The notes: generated from the sequence alone by a model not told the origin. Counted from the first letter of the stretch, positions 1 through 5,681 are shown. The stretch is DNA of 7,949 bases from Syntrophorhabdaceae bacterium PtaU1.Bin034 (GCA_002067405.1 MVRP01000191.1:1-7949); one strand, 5' to 3'. Numbers and translations: made by a program.

Positions 1-228
1 GGGTACCGTGGAGCAGGAGCAGAAAGGGGTTACAGCGCCGAGACCGGAGCCAAGCATGTACTGTACCCACGTCAGTTTGTTGGAAAGAAAGGTCCGCACA
101 CGGGACGGCGGCAGGTACTCCATGAGAACCCCGATGATAAAGGCGACAGCCACAAAGATCAGGATGAGTTCCGCCGTTATGATCGTGAAGAACTTTGCGG
201 CGGTGACAAGATTGTTGATGGCAAACAT
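1..228 (-). CDS. ArsP_1-family (DUF318) permease, N-terminal part, cut by window edge
   Basis: This is the first 76 residues of an integral membrane permease; the rest lies beyond position 1. The start is the ATG at 228-226, with an AGGAGGT SD at 236-242, 7 bases upstream. Residues about 14-36 form a hydrophobic transmembrane segment, followed by a short polar stretch with a PPSRVR motif. A glycine-rich segment then leads into GAVTPFCSCSTVP, the cysteine signature seen at the same place in ArsP_1 (PF03773) permeases. Some members of the family export organoarsenicals, and many have no known substrate. The gene begins 33 bases after padR and probably shares its transcript. It is a paralogue of the damaged permease at 6230-6972, which has a matching TPFCSCSAVP motif. 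The family assignment is firm; the substrate is unknown. Confidence 0.85.
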   Translation of the reverse strand, partial: MFAINNLVTAAKFFTIITAELILIFVAVAFIIGVLMEYLPPSRVRTFLSNKLTWVQYMLGSGLGAVTPFCSCSTVP

Positions 229-235
229 GCTGAAT

Positions 236-242
236 ACCTCCT
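236..242 (-). promoter_or_regulatory. Shine-Dalgarno of the left-end permease
   Basis: The minus strand reads AGGAGGT, 7 bases before the ATG at 228. It fixes the start of a gene that has no stop codon inside the window. Confidence 0.8.
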
Positions 243-261
243 GTTAGCTTGACAAGCAGTT

Positions 262-675
262 CTATATCCCGGAAAGGCGGGCTCTGATATCATCCAGGAA
301 GACAAGGCCGTTATCCTCGACCGCCCTGTATATGTACGGAATCGTGGACCTCCACGCCTCGAGTGCCACCTTGCAGGCATCGATACCCGACGGAGTGAGG
401 GTATAGACCCGCCTTCTCTGCGCACCCTTGAGTTGCTTGTCCGTACTGACCTCCGCATAGCCCCCCCTCGTGAGTTCCTTCAGGATGGGATATATGGTCC
501 CGAATGTGGGGACACAGCACCCAGCGGTCATGGATTCAAGCTCCCTCAACACCCCGTAGCCATGGTTGGGACCCCTCGATAGAACCTTCAGAACGAGGAC
601 CTTCGTAAGACCCATATTGATCAATGACTTCCAGTATTCCGGGTCGGCAAGATCGTCAGGGAATGTACGTCGCAT
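262..675 (-). CDS. PadR-family transcriptional regulator
   Basis: A 137-residue winged-helix DNA-binding protein. The family signature is clear: HGYGVLRELE at residues 38-47, FGTIYPILKEL at 58-68 (recognition helix region) and RRRVYTLTPSG at 87-97 (wing and following helix). The C-terminal part (about 98-137) is the usual helix for dimerisation in short PadR proteins. The frame is open further upstream to 720, but those codons overlap the promoter. The ATG at 675 has an SD (AAGGAGA, 682-688) 6 bases away and is the better start. A Cys-Cys pair (C53, C54) lies just before the recognition helix and could sense metals, metalloids or thiols; this is only inference. The gene ends in TAG and is followed after 33 bases by an ArsP_1-family permease, its likely target. 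Self-regulation through the repeats at 690-731 is plausible. Confidence 0.9.
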   Translation of the reverse strand: MRRTFPDDLADPEYWKSLINMGLTKVLVLKVLSRGPNHGYGVLRELESMTAGCCVPTFGTIYPILKELTRGGYAEVSTDKQLKGAQRRRVYTLTPSGIDACKVALEAWRSTIPYIYRAVEDNGLVFLDDIRARLSGI

Positions 676-689
676 TAGAATTCTCCTTT

Positions 690-731
690 TTATAATCACT
701 ATCATTATAATAATCACCATTATAATAATGA
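690..731. promoter_or_regulatory. AT-rich triple repeat, candidate PadR operator
   Basis: Three AT-rich units lie between the padR SD and its -35 box. TTATAAT (690-696) and ATTATAA (704-710) form a perfect inverted repeat with a 7-base spacer. CATTATAATAATCA (703-716) is repeated as CATTATAATAATGA (718-731), a direct repeat with a 15-base period. The units overlap the -10 box and the probable transcription start, a good place for a repressor. That PadR is the binding protein is inferred from position. Confidence 0.5.
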
Positions 732-748
732 TCGTTAGCCCTTGTCAA
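719..748 (-). promoter_or_regulatory. Predicted promoter of padR and permease
   Basis: On the minus strand a perfect -35 TTGACA (743-748) and a perfect -10 TATAAT (719-724) are separated by 18 bases. This is a strong vegetative promoter shape. A second TATAAT sits 15 bases downstream (704-709) within the repeat block. The promoter reads toward padR, whose start codon is 44 bases beyond the -10 box. Confidence 0.7.
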
Positions 749-1088
749 GTGGATTTCCTGAAAACCCAGCAGACGGTCCGCTGTCCCATGGAAAGAGGCA
801 ACAAGCAGGAATGCTGGAAACTGTGCGTGCACCTGACCAAGGATAGCGAAGCGGCGAAAAGAAACTAAGCGAAATCCATCGACATCAAACGTCGGGAGAC
901 GAAGCGGGACCCTTGCAGGGCTTGTGTTTCATTGAATTTCGTGCATTGCCTCCAGGCCGGGAGACCCGTACGCTGTCCGCCCTGCCTGTCCAGGGCTCAG
1001 CACAGGCTGGGCGATTGCGGATGCATGTATGCCGTTCATGATCGGGCCCTCAAGGACCTCCGGCACAACCCGCCCCTGACATGGCTGT
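749..1088. other. Non-coding stretch between the padR promoter and the DUF169 gene
   Basis: About 340 bases separate the end of the DUF169 gene from the padR promoter. I see no convincing gene. The plus strand has a short frame ending in TAA at 866-868 with a Cys-rich end (RCPMERGNKQECWKLC), but none of its possible starts (ATG 728, GTG 749, ATG 788) has an SD. There is a small hairpin with a CGTC/GACG stem near 890-901 and a longer one at 978-1013. No T-tract terminator was found after the DUF169 gene. Confidence 0.5.
978..1013. other. Long imperfect hairpin
   Basis: CGCCCTGCCTGT (978-989) pairs with ACAGGCTGGGCG (1002-1013) with one mismatch, around a 12-base loop. It lies 76 bases downstream of the DUF169 stop codon in the transcription direction. 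No U-run follows it on either strand, so it is not a standard intrinsic terminator. It might protect a 3' end or help a factor-dependent stop. Confidence 0.45.
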
Positions 1089-1874
1089 CTACTCCTCTCC
1101 ACCGGCAACCTGACCTCTGCTATCGTAGAGTCTTCCCCGGAGTGAGGCCAGCGCACCTTTTTTTCTTGAAACGGGAATTGCCTTTCGTGCCAGAAAGGTC
1201 AGGTGCTGGACGATCTTTTCATGCATAACACCTGGAAACCCGAGGACTGCCTCATCTGCACCGATGTCTGTCGCATCCCTGCAGCCATAACACCCATAGG
1301 ACAAATTGAGCCTTTGATCGAGATAGGGAACAATTGTTGAATCCACGCAGGTCGCCTGAAGGATGGCGGTTGAGCTGGTGATTCGTTCACCGCCCTTTGC
1401 GTGAAGGCAGGCAAGTGCAACCCACATGAGCCTTTCCACCCGGTCCTCGACCACCACAACGTCAGAGACGTAAAGGGCCTTTTCAAGGGGATAGAGGTGA
1501 AGTGCGTTTATTCCCATGGGCGTAAGGCGAGGCATGCGTTTAAACATCTTTTTCCCCACCGCTGAATCCTGTACGATTCCGAAACCCATAAGTCCCTTTC
1601 CTGACCTGAGTCCATCTGGCAAGGGCTTGAAACCAAAGGCTGCAGCTGCCGCCGGGCAGGCTATCCCTCCGGCATCGAGGACCACGCTCTTCCCATGGCG
1701 TGCCCTCATCAATGACTGACAGTAACGATGCTGCTTGAGGATCCGGCTGCCCTCGGGATAGCCTGTGCCCTCCCTGAGGAAGCGTACCCCCACAGGAGAA
1801 GAATCCAGACCGAGGATCCTTATCATCTCTTCACCTGACCGTCTTATCTGGACCAAGGTATCATCCAGGCTCAT
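1089..1874 (-). CDS. DUF169 family protein
   Basis: A 261-residue soluble protein of the DUF169 (PF02596) family, common in anaerobic archaea and bacteria and without an assigned biochemical role. Recognisable family features are the N-terminal SSPVGVRFL (25-33), QHRYCQSLMRA (48-58), the IACPAAAAAFGF block (71-82) and a C-terminal LSYGCYGCRDATDIGADEA (191-209). Cysteines at 52, 73, 176, 195 and 198 sit in these blocks and could bind a metal or cluster, which is not demonstrated. The ATG at 1874 has a GAGAGGTG SD 6 bases away. The gene starts 15 bases after the stop of the CMD-like gene, so the two are surely co-transcribed. It ends in TAG. Confidence 0.88.
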   Translation of the reverse strand: MSLDDTLVQIRRSGEEMIRILGLDSSPVGVRFLREGTGYPEGSRILKQHRYCQSLMRARHGKSVVLDAGGIACPAAAAAFGFKPLPDGLRSGKGLMGFGIVQDSAVGKKMFKRMPRLTPMGINALHLYPLEKALYVSDVVVVEDRVERLMWVALACLHAKGGERITSSTAILQATCVDSTIVPYLDQRLNLSYGCYGCRDATDIGADEAVLGFPGVMHEKIVQHLTFLARKAIPVSRKKGALASLRGRLYDSRGQVAGGEE

Positions 1875-1889
1875 TCATCGCACCTCTCT

Positions 1890-2264
1890 TTACGTCCTGG
1901 TCTTTTCGACGAGACACTCCATCCCTTCTATTGCTGTGGCAAAGGCTGTAGAGGCAATTGCAAAGCGCGTGGCAGGAATGGTCTCGGCGATCTCTTCTTT
2001 TGTAACTCCGGCGCGATGGGCAAGCTTGATGAAAGTTTCCGTGCATAGATGACACCCGACGGCGGCTGAGGCTGCGATCATGATAAGATGCTTGTATTTC
2101 GGCGGGATGTTGGGAAGATCCATGACGAATTTTCGTTCCTGTGCCTGTTTGGGAATCCATTCGGGGATGAGTTGCTACATGAGCACCATGGGCCTTGGCT
2201 CTTTTCCTAATCCTTGTTCCATCATCTTCAAAATGTCTTCAACGCTCTTTGGTTTTTCTTCCAT
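1890..2264 (-). CDS. Carboxymuconolactone decarboxylase (CMD/AhpD-like) family protein with an in-frame TAG
   Basis: The full reading frame runs from the ATG at 2264 to the TAA at 1890 (124 codons before the stop), but codon 30 is TAG (2177-2175). The upstream 29 codons (MEEKPKSVEDILKMMEQGLG then KEPRPMVLM) look like a genuine N-terminus and carry the only good SD (GGGAGG, 2272-2277, 7 bases from the ATG). The intact downstream frame from the ATG at 2123 gives 77 residues with only a weak SD. The domain is recognised by AASAAVGCHLCTETF followed by AHRAGVTKEEIAETI, the helical CMD/AhpD core (full-frame residues about 64-94). The CXXC pair (C71, C74) is present, but the usual His four residues after the second Cys is replaced by Phe. 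The gene lies 29 bases after xdhC and 15 before the DUF169 gene. It may be an amber pseudogene, a sequence error, two translated pieces, or a read-through gene. Family confidence is high; expression state is uncertain. Confidence 0.75.
2175..2177 (-). other. In-frame TAG (amber) codon inside the CMD-like gene
   Basis: Reading from the ATG at 2264, the 30th codon is TAG, between PMVLM and QLIPEW. All other codons to position 1890 are sense. PadR, DUF169 and the thioredoxin-like gene in this window all use TAG as their real stop, which weakens but does not exclude recoding. Confidence 0.85.
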
Positions 2265-2271
2265 GACAATG

Positions 2272-2277
2272 CCTCCC
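2272..2277 (-). promoter_or_regulatory. Shine-Dalgarno supporting the full-length CMD start
   Basis: The minus strand reads GGGAGG, 7 bases before the ATG at 2264. It is much stronger than anything in front of the internal ATG at 2123. This is the main sequence evidence that the 29 codons before the TAG belong to the gene. Confidence 0.75.
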
Positions 2278-2293
2278 TTGTGTTGAATTCTCG

Positions 2294-3079
2294 TCATTGA
2301 GATATAACGAGTTTGCCTTTCTTTACGGCAATTATCTCTCCCGCTATACTTATAGCGATTTCTTCGGGCGTCTCGGCACCGATATCAAGTCCGACAGGGC
2401 TTTTCAGGGTCGAAAAGGATTTTTCCGGTATTCCCTTCTTCTTCAACTCCATGAGCATAGCACCCATCTTTCGTTGACTCCCGATCATTCCGATATATTT
2501 GAACTCCTTCACCAAGAGCTGGCTGAGAACCGCTTTGTCTCGCGAATATCCCCGTGACAAAAGCACGATATATGTTCTTAAGTCCGACGAGAGCCTGTCG
2601 GCATAGGCCCCCATATCATCAATACAAACATCATCTATATCGGGAAAATACTCTTTTTTAAGCAAGTCGCGGCTATCATCAACCACGGATACCTGAAAGC
2701 CCATCCTCTTCATCATTGGTGCCAGTGCTCTGGTGATATGACCTGCCCCGAAGATGACGAGCTTCTCGGAAGGAAGCAAGGGCTCAATGTACACCTCTAC
2801 CGTCCCGCCGCACATCATGTCGAGCTTACCTTTTTCCAGATCAAGTGTAGAAGTGGTGATTCTGGGTTTGCCATGTTGCATTGCCGCTATGGCCTCCTCA
2901 ATGATCTTGTTCTCCAGATCACCTCCTCCGAGCGACCCGATGGTTTTTCCGTCCTTTAGTATTACCATCTTGGCACCGGCCCTCCTTGGCGCAGATCCTT
3001 CCGTTCTGATTACGATGGCGAGGGCGGCCGTCTCACCGGCTTTCCTCAGATTGGCAAGAGCCTCGAACACATCTTCCAT
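2294..3079 (-). CDS. XdhC/CoxI family molybdenum cofactor maturation protein
   Basis: A 261-residue two-domain protein. The N-terminal XdhC_CoxI domain (about 8-75) shows RTEGSAPRRAGAKM (25-38) and GSLGGGDLE (48-56), followed by MMCGGTVEVYIEP (88-100). The C-terminal XdhC_C domain (about 106-245) is a Rossmann fold with VIFGAGHITRALAPM (108-122), YIGMIGSQRKMG (195-206) and SPVGLDIGAETPEEIAISI (227-245). XdhC proteins bind molybdenum cofactor and help to sulfurate and insert it into xanthine dehydrogenase-type hydroxylases. The first-domain motif normally reads GGC; here the Cys is replaced by Gly (GGGDLE), while C90 is kept. No molybdenum hydroxylase is encoded in the window. The ATG at 3079 has a GGAAGGAG SD. 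CMD-like and DUF169 genes follow within 30 bases, forming an operon. Confidence 0.88.
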   Translation of the reverse strand: MEDVFEALANLRKAGETAALAIVIRTEGSAPRRAGAKMVILKDGKTIGSLGGGDLENKIIEEAIAAMQHGKPRITTSTLDLEKGKLDMMCGGTVEVYIEPLLPSEKLVIFGAGHITRALAPMMKRMGFQVSVVDDSRDLLKKEYFPDIDDVCIDDMGAYADRLSSDLRTYIVLLSRGYSRDKAVLSQLLVKEFKYIGMIGSQRKMGAMLMELKKKGIPEKSFSTLKSPVGLDIGAETPEEIAISIAGEIIAVKKGKLVISQ

Positions 3080-3163
3080 AGCACGCTCCTTCCAGGATAT
3101 TCGCTACTTTTTTATCCAACCATCCTTTTGAGAAGGCTTATACGAAGCCTCAAAGACCGGTAC

Positions 3164-3313
3164 TCAGCGATCTCTGGTCGCGTTCTCCAAACGCGACTTC
3201 AGACATTCTTTCAGAAAAAGCATCGCCTCTTCGCAATCCTCGTCGATAAGGATCCTCATCACACGAAGTACCTCTTCAGCGGAAAGCTTTATCACTATCT
3301 CTTTAATCGCCAT
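3164..3313 (-). CDS. Small hypothetical protein, 49 residues
   Basis: I do not recognise this gene. The start at 3313 carries a near-perfect GGAGGTGA SD (3320-3327), 6 bases away, and the frame ends in TGA at 3166-3164. The protein opens with MAIKEIVIKLSAEE, a probable beta-strand, then forms one or two charged amphipathic helices (about 12-45) with two cysteines (C27 and C37) and an acidic LIDEDCEEA motif at 22-30. It has no membrane segment or signal peptide. It lies 49 bases after the CDF stop and 84 before xdhC, in the same orientation. The strong SD and protein-like composition argue that it is real. A small regulator or metal/cofactor-binding partner is possible, but there is no family evidence. 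Confidence 0.65.
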   Translation of the reverse strand: MAIKEIVIKLSAEEVLRVMRILIDEDCEEAMLFLKECLKSRLENATRDR

Positions 3314-3319
3314 GCCGGG

Positions 3320-3327
3320 TCACCTCC
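3320..3327 (-). promoter_or_regulatory. Shine-Dalgarno of the 49-residue gene
   Basis: The minus strand reads GGAGGTGA, complementary to the 16S rRNA 3' end over eight bases, 6 bases before the ATG at 3313. It is the main reason to accept this short gene. Confidence 0.75.
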
Positions 3328-3362
3328 GCAAAGACCAGACGACACCTCATGCCGACATCACC

Positions 3363-4283
3363 TTAGTGCTTATGCAGATGATTGTTCTGTTCCTCCTTGT
3401 CTCCATGCTTCACCTGACAGTAAAGGCTGTTGTCGCAGTTCACACAGCTGCACTCGATCTGGAGGGTGCTGTGGTCCACTCCATACTCCTTCAGCATCTC
3501 TTCGATCTTCTTCTTCGTTGTTTCCATCTCCTTCAAGGTTTTGTCGTCAACAAGGATGTGGGCAGAAAATGCTACGTTGTTGTGCGCTATAGGCCAGAGA
3601 TGGATATCATGGATATCCACGACGTCGGCCATGCCAGTGATCTTCTTTGCCAGCGTTTCCACGTCGAAACCCTTTGGGGTGAGGTTGAGAAAGATAGAGG
3701 TCGTGTCACGCACCAAACGGATGCCGCCCCATATGATAATGCCTCCAATGAGAACACTGGCAACGGGGTCCGCATATGTCCATCCCGTGAAATATATAAT
3801 AGTACCTGAGATGATGACGCCCAGGGAAGAAAGGGTGTCGCCGAGGACATGCAGCCAGACGCTCTTGACGTTGAGATCTTCATGGCTGTGGCCGAGAATG
3901 AAGGCCATGGCGAGATTGCCCGCAAGGCCAAGAACAGCGATACCGATCATGACAGGGATGTCCACTGCGGGGGGAGACAGGAACCTCTCATATGATTCGT
4001 AAAAGATAAGTATGGCAATGACGAGAAGGCTCAGACCATTTATGAGCGCAGCAAGAACCCCGACCCGCTGGTAGCCGAAGGTGGCGTTCCTATCCGCCGG
4101 CCTTCTGCTGATGCGGGCCGCCACAAGCCCCAGCGCAATGGCTAAAGCGTCGGTCACCATGTGTCCGGCATCGCTCAGGAGGGCGAGACTGTTGCTCAAA
4201 TAACCGCCAATCACCTCGCCGGCCAGGATAAAGATAGTCACAGCAAGGGTAATGGCAAGGCGCTTTTCTCCGGTTAGGCTCAT
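3363..4283 (-). CDS. Cation diffusion facilitator (CzcD/ZnT-type) efflux transporter
   Basis: A 306-residue inner-membrane transporter that exports divalent metal ions (Zn, Cd, Co or similar) in exchange for protons. Six transmembrane segments are visible. The paired metal-site motifs are NSLALLSDAGHMVTDALA (31-48; H41, D45) in TM2 and SVWLHVLGDTLSSLG (141-155; H145, D149) in TM5, both in the HxxxD form typical of zinc exporters of the CzcD/ZnT group. A cytoplasmic ferredoxin-like domain (about 203-277) contains VVDIHDIHLWPI. The tail is rich in Cys (C278, C280, C283, C290) and His (ends NNHLHKH) and may bind metal. The frame is open to a GTG at 4295, but the ATG at 4283 has a GGAG SD 6 bases away and overlaps the TSUP stop as ATGA, so it is preferred. 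This implies translational coupling with the TSUP gene. Confidence 0.92.
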   Translation of the reverse strand: MSLTGEKRLAITLAVTIFILAGEVIGGYLSNSLALLSDAGHMVTDALAIALGLVAARISRRPADRNATFGYQRVGVLAALINGLSLLVIAILIFYESYERFLSPPAVDIPVMIGIAVLGLAGNLAMAFILGHSHEDLNVKSVWLHVLGDTLSSLGVIISGTIIYFTGWTYADPVASVLIGGIIIWGGIRLVRDTTSIFLNLTPKGFDVETLAKKITGMADVVDIHDIHLWPIAHNNVAFSAHILVDDKTLKEMETTKKKIEEMLKEYGVDHSTLQIECSCVNCDNSLYCQVKHGDKEEQNNHLHKH

Positions 4284-5029
4284 AGTAGACTCCACAACAT
4301 TTTTACGGCAATTGCAAAGAGCACAACGCCGATTATCTTTTTTACCTGTTTACCTTCGAGCTTCCTATGCATGAGCCACGAACCGACGAGGGCCCCTGCT
4401 ATCGAGGCAACAGCGGAGAAGGCAAGAAGAGGCCAGTTTATGCTGCCGAAGGCCGCGTGACCGAAGAACCCGCTCAGCGATGCGAAAACAACTACAAACG
4501 CGGTCGTAGCCGATGCGTTCTTAGGGTCCAATCCCAGCCACACCAGGGCGGGCACTATAAAATTCCCTCCTCCCACTCCAAGGAGACCCCCGAGGTAGCC
4601 CGCGCCGATGCCGAGGCTGATGCCGGTTTTCAGCTCCCTGCCTGGCGAACCGGCTTCCTCCTTTCTCTTCTTTGGTGAATAAAAGAGCATCATTGAGCCC
4701 GCGAAGACGAGAAAGAGGGAAAAGACCACGATGAGCACGTTCCTGGAAAAATACTTGGTGGAATATGCCCCGATTGGAGAGAAAATAACGGCAAGAATGA
4801 TAATCGGTATGGCTGTCCTGAAATTGACCAGCTTATACCGGATGTAGTTGACGGAGGCGAAACTCATGCTGACCGCATTCAAGAGAAGAGCTATGGCCAT
4901 TGCCTCGGTAAGGGGAATACCAAGCCAGTAAAAGGTGGGGATGATGATGAAAGCCGCTCCCACTCCGGCGACTGTGAGCACCGTGGTAAACAGAAAGACC
5001 AGTATCGAGGCAATGGCCGAAGTCATCAT
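4280..5029 (-). CDS. TauE/SafE (TSUP) family sulfite or sulfur-compound exporter
   Basis: A 249-residue membrane protein of the TSUP family (TauE, PF01925), whose members move sulfite, sulfonates, thiosulfate or related sulfur anions. The two-repeat layout is visible: the first half has TVAGVGAAFIIIPTFYWLG (19-37), the second has GGLLGVGGGNFIVPALVWLG (147-166), joined by a polar loop (about 119-135, SPKKRKEEAG). About eight hydrophobic segments are present, the usual number. The frame is open to a TTG at 5056 without an SD. The tandem ATG codons at 5029 and 5026 overlap the FmdE stop (ATGA at 5029-5026), so translation probably follows from the FmdE gene. The 3' end overlaps the CDF start in the same manner. 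The substrate cannot be read from sequence; placement between an FmdE-like protein and a metal exporter hints at linked sulfur and metal handling. Confidence 0.9.
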   Translation of the reverse strand: MMTSAIASILVFLFTTVLTVAGVGAAFIIIPTFYWLGIPLTEAMAIALLLNAVSMSFASVNYIRYKLVNFRTAIPIIILAVIFSPIGAYSTKYFSRNVLIVVFSLFLVFAGSMMLFYSPKKRKEEAGSPGRELKTGISLGIGAGYLGGLLGVGGGNFIVPALVWLGLDPKNASATTAFVVVFASLSGFFGHAAFGSINWPLLAFSAVASIAGALVGSWLMHRKLEGKQVKKIIGVVLFAIAVKMLWSLL

Positions 5030-5619
5030 GTTTTGTAGCCTGAACAGGGAATGCAATACTGTTTACCATCTTTTGTCCGCACGTAACGCTCAAAGACATA
5101 CTCGCCGCAACCTTCGCATTTTGCCTTGTTGAAAGACCCCTTGATCTTGTCGTGCTTATGGTCGGGGATCTTCCGGACATTGAACATCTCCTCGTCAGTC
5201 GCACCGAGAACTATGTCAATGACCTCAAGCCTGACGGGTTCCGGAATCTGTGATGGTTCCACGCCTTTTTTCCGATATGCAAAAAATTCGTACTTCCCAA
5301 GCCCATCGGAGAACTCAGGTTTGATGGCCACCCGGACCGAGCCGTTGTCCGGCGTCCAGAGAGTGGCCGCTAGTTTCCCGTAATTCATGCGTTCCATCAT
5401 GAGCTTGCCATAAGTGCAGCCCGTGGCAGCCTGAAGGCCGTCCATCAAACATGTTTGCGGATGGCCGACACCCAGTTCGCTTTCAATAAAATACTGGTGA
5501 TCCTGAGCCCGCTCGACGCCTAATGTCTTGAGCATCAATACTCCCATCCTGAAACCGATGGGCATAAAGGGACAGCGGTGTCCGTGAAACTCCCATGTCC
5601 ATTCGGGTAGCCTAAACAT
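5026..5619 (-). CDS. FmdE family protein with C-terminal zinc ribbon
   Basis: A 197-residue protein of the FmdE family (PF02663), named after a protein linked to formylmethanofuran dehydrogenase but common as a stand-alone protein in non-methanogens. Family motifs are FHGHRCPFMPIGFRMG (11-26; H12, H14, C16), CLMDGLQAATGCTYGK (57-72; C57, D60, Q63, C68) and MNYGKLAATLW (78-88). These Cys and His residues form the expected metal-binding core. The C-terminus is a zinc ribbon with two CXXC pairs (C168/C171 and C189/C192), a known architecture. The ATG at 5619 has an excellent AAAGGAGGT SD (5627-5635). The gene begins 62 bases after arsR, and its stop overlaps the TSUP start. A role in molybdenum or tungsten cofactor or metal handling is inferred from the family and from linked XdhC; the exact role of stand-alone members is not known to me. 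Confidence 0.9.
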   Translation of the reverse strand: MFRLPEWTWEFHGHRCPFMPIGFRMGVLMLKTLGVERAQDHQYFIESELGVGHPQTCLMDGLQAATGCTYGKLMMERMNYGKLAATLWTPDNGSVRVAIKPEFSDGLGKYEFFAYRKKGVEPSQIPEPVRLEVIDIVLGATDEEMFNVRKIPDHKHDKIKGSFNKAKCEGCGEYVFERYVRTKDGKQYCIPCSGYKT

Positions 5620-5646
5620 GTTTCATACCTCCTTTCCTCGAATTTT

Positions 5647-5661
5647 GCGGTACGCTACCGC
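5647..5661. other. Perfect hairpin between arsR and the FmdE gene
   Basis: GCGGTA (5647-5652) and TACCGC (5656-5661) form a six-pair stem with a 3-base loop. It sits about 11 bases before the FmdE SD on the transcript. It is followed by AAAATT, not a U-run, so it is not an intrinsic terminator for arsR. A role in RNA processing or in tuning expression between arsR and the downstream genes is possible. Confidence 0.5.
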
Positions 5662-5681
5662 CTTTGCGCTTCCCTGTTTTT

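Noticed and set aside
929..1156. Minus-strand frame of 75 codons overlapping the 3' end of the DUF169 gene
   Set aside because: No SD, no recognisable family, and the DUF169 protein is complete without it; considered as a frameshifted extension but nothing supports that.
3133..3149. AGGCTT/AAGCCT hairpin between the 49-residue gene and xdhC as a terminator
   Set aside because: The stem is only six pairs and no U-run follows it on the minus strand, so it was not called a terminator.
3128..4002. Long plus-strand frames (3128-3592, 3312-3809, 3430-4002)
   Set aside because: They are shadows of the CDF and 49-residue genes on the minus strand, with no SD and no recognisable protein features.
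4995..5056. TTG at 5056 as the TSUP start
   Set aside because: No SD lies in front of it, it would overlap FmdE by 31 bases, and the ATG pair at 5029/5026 overlaps the FmdE stop exactly.
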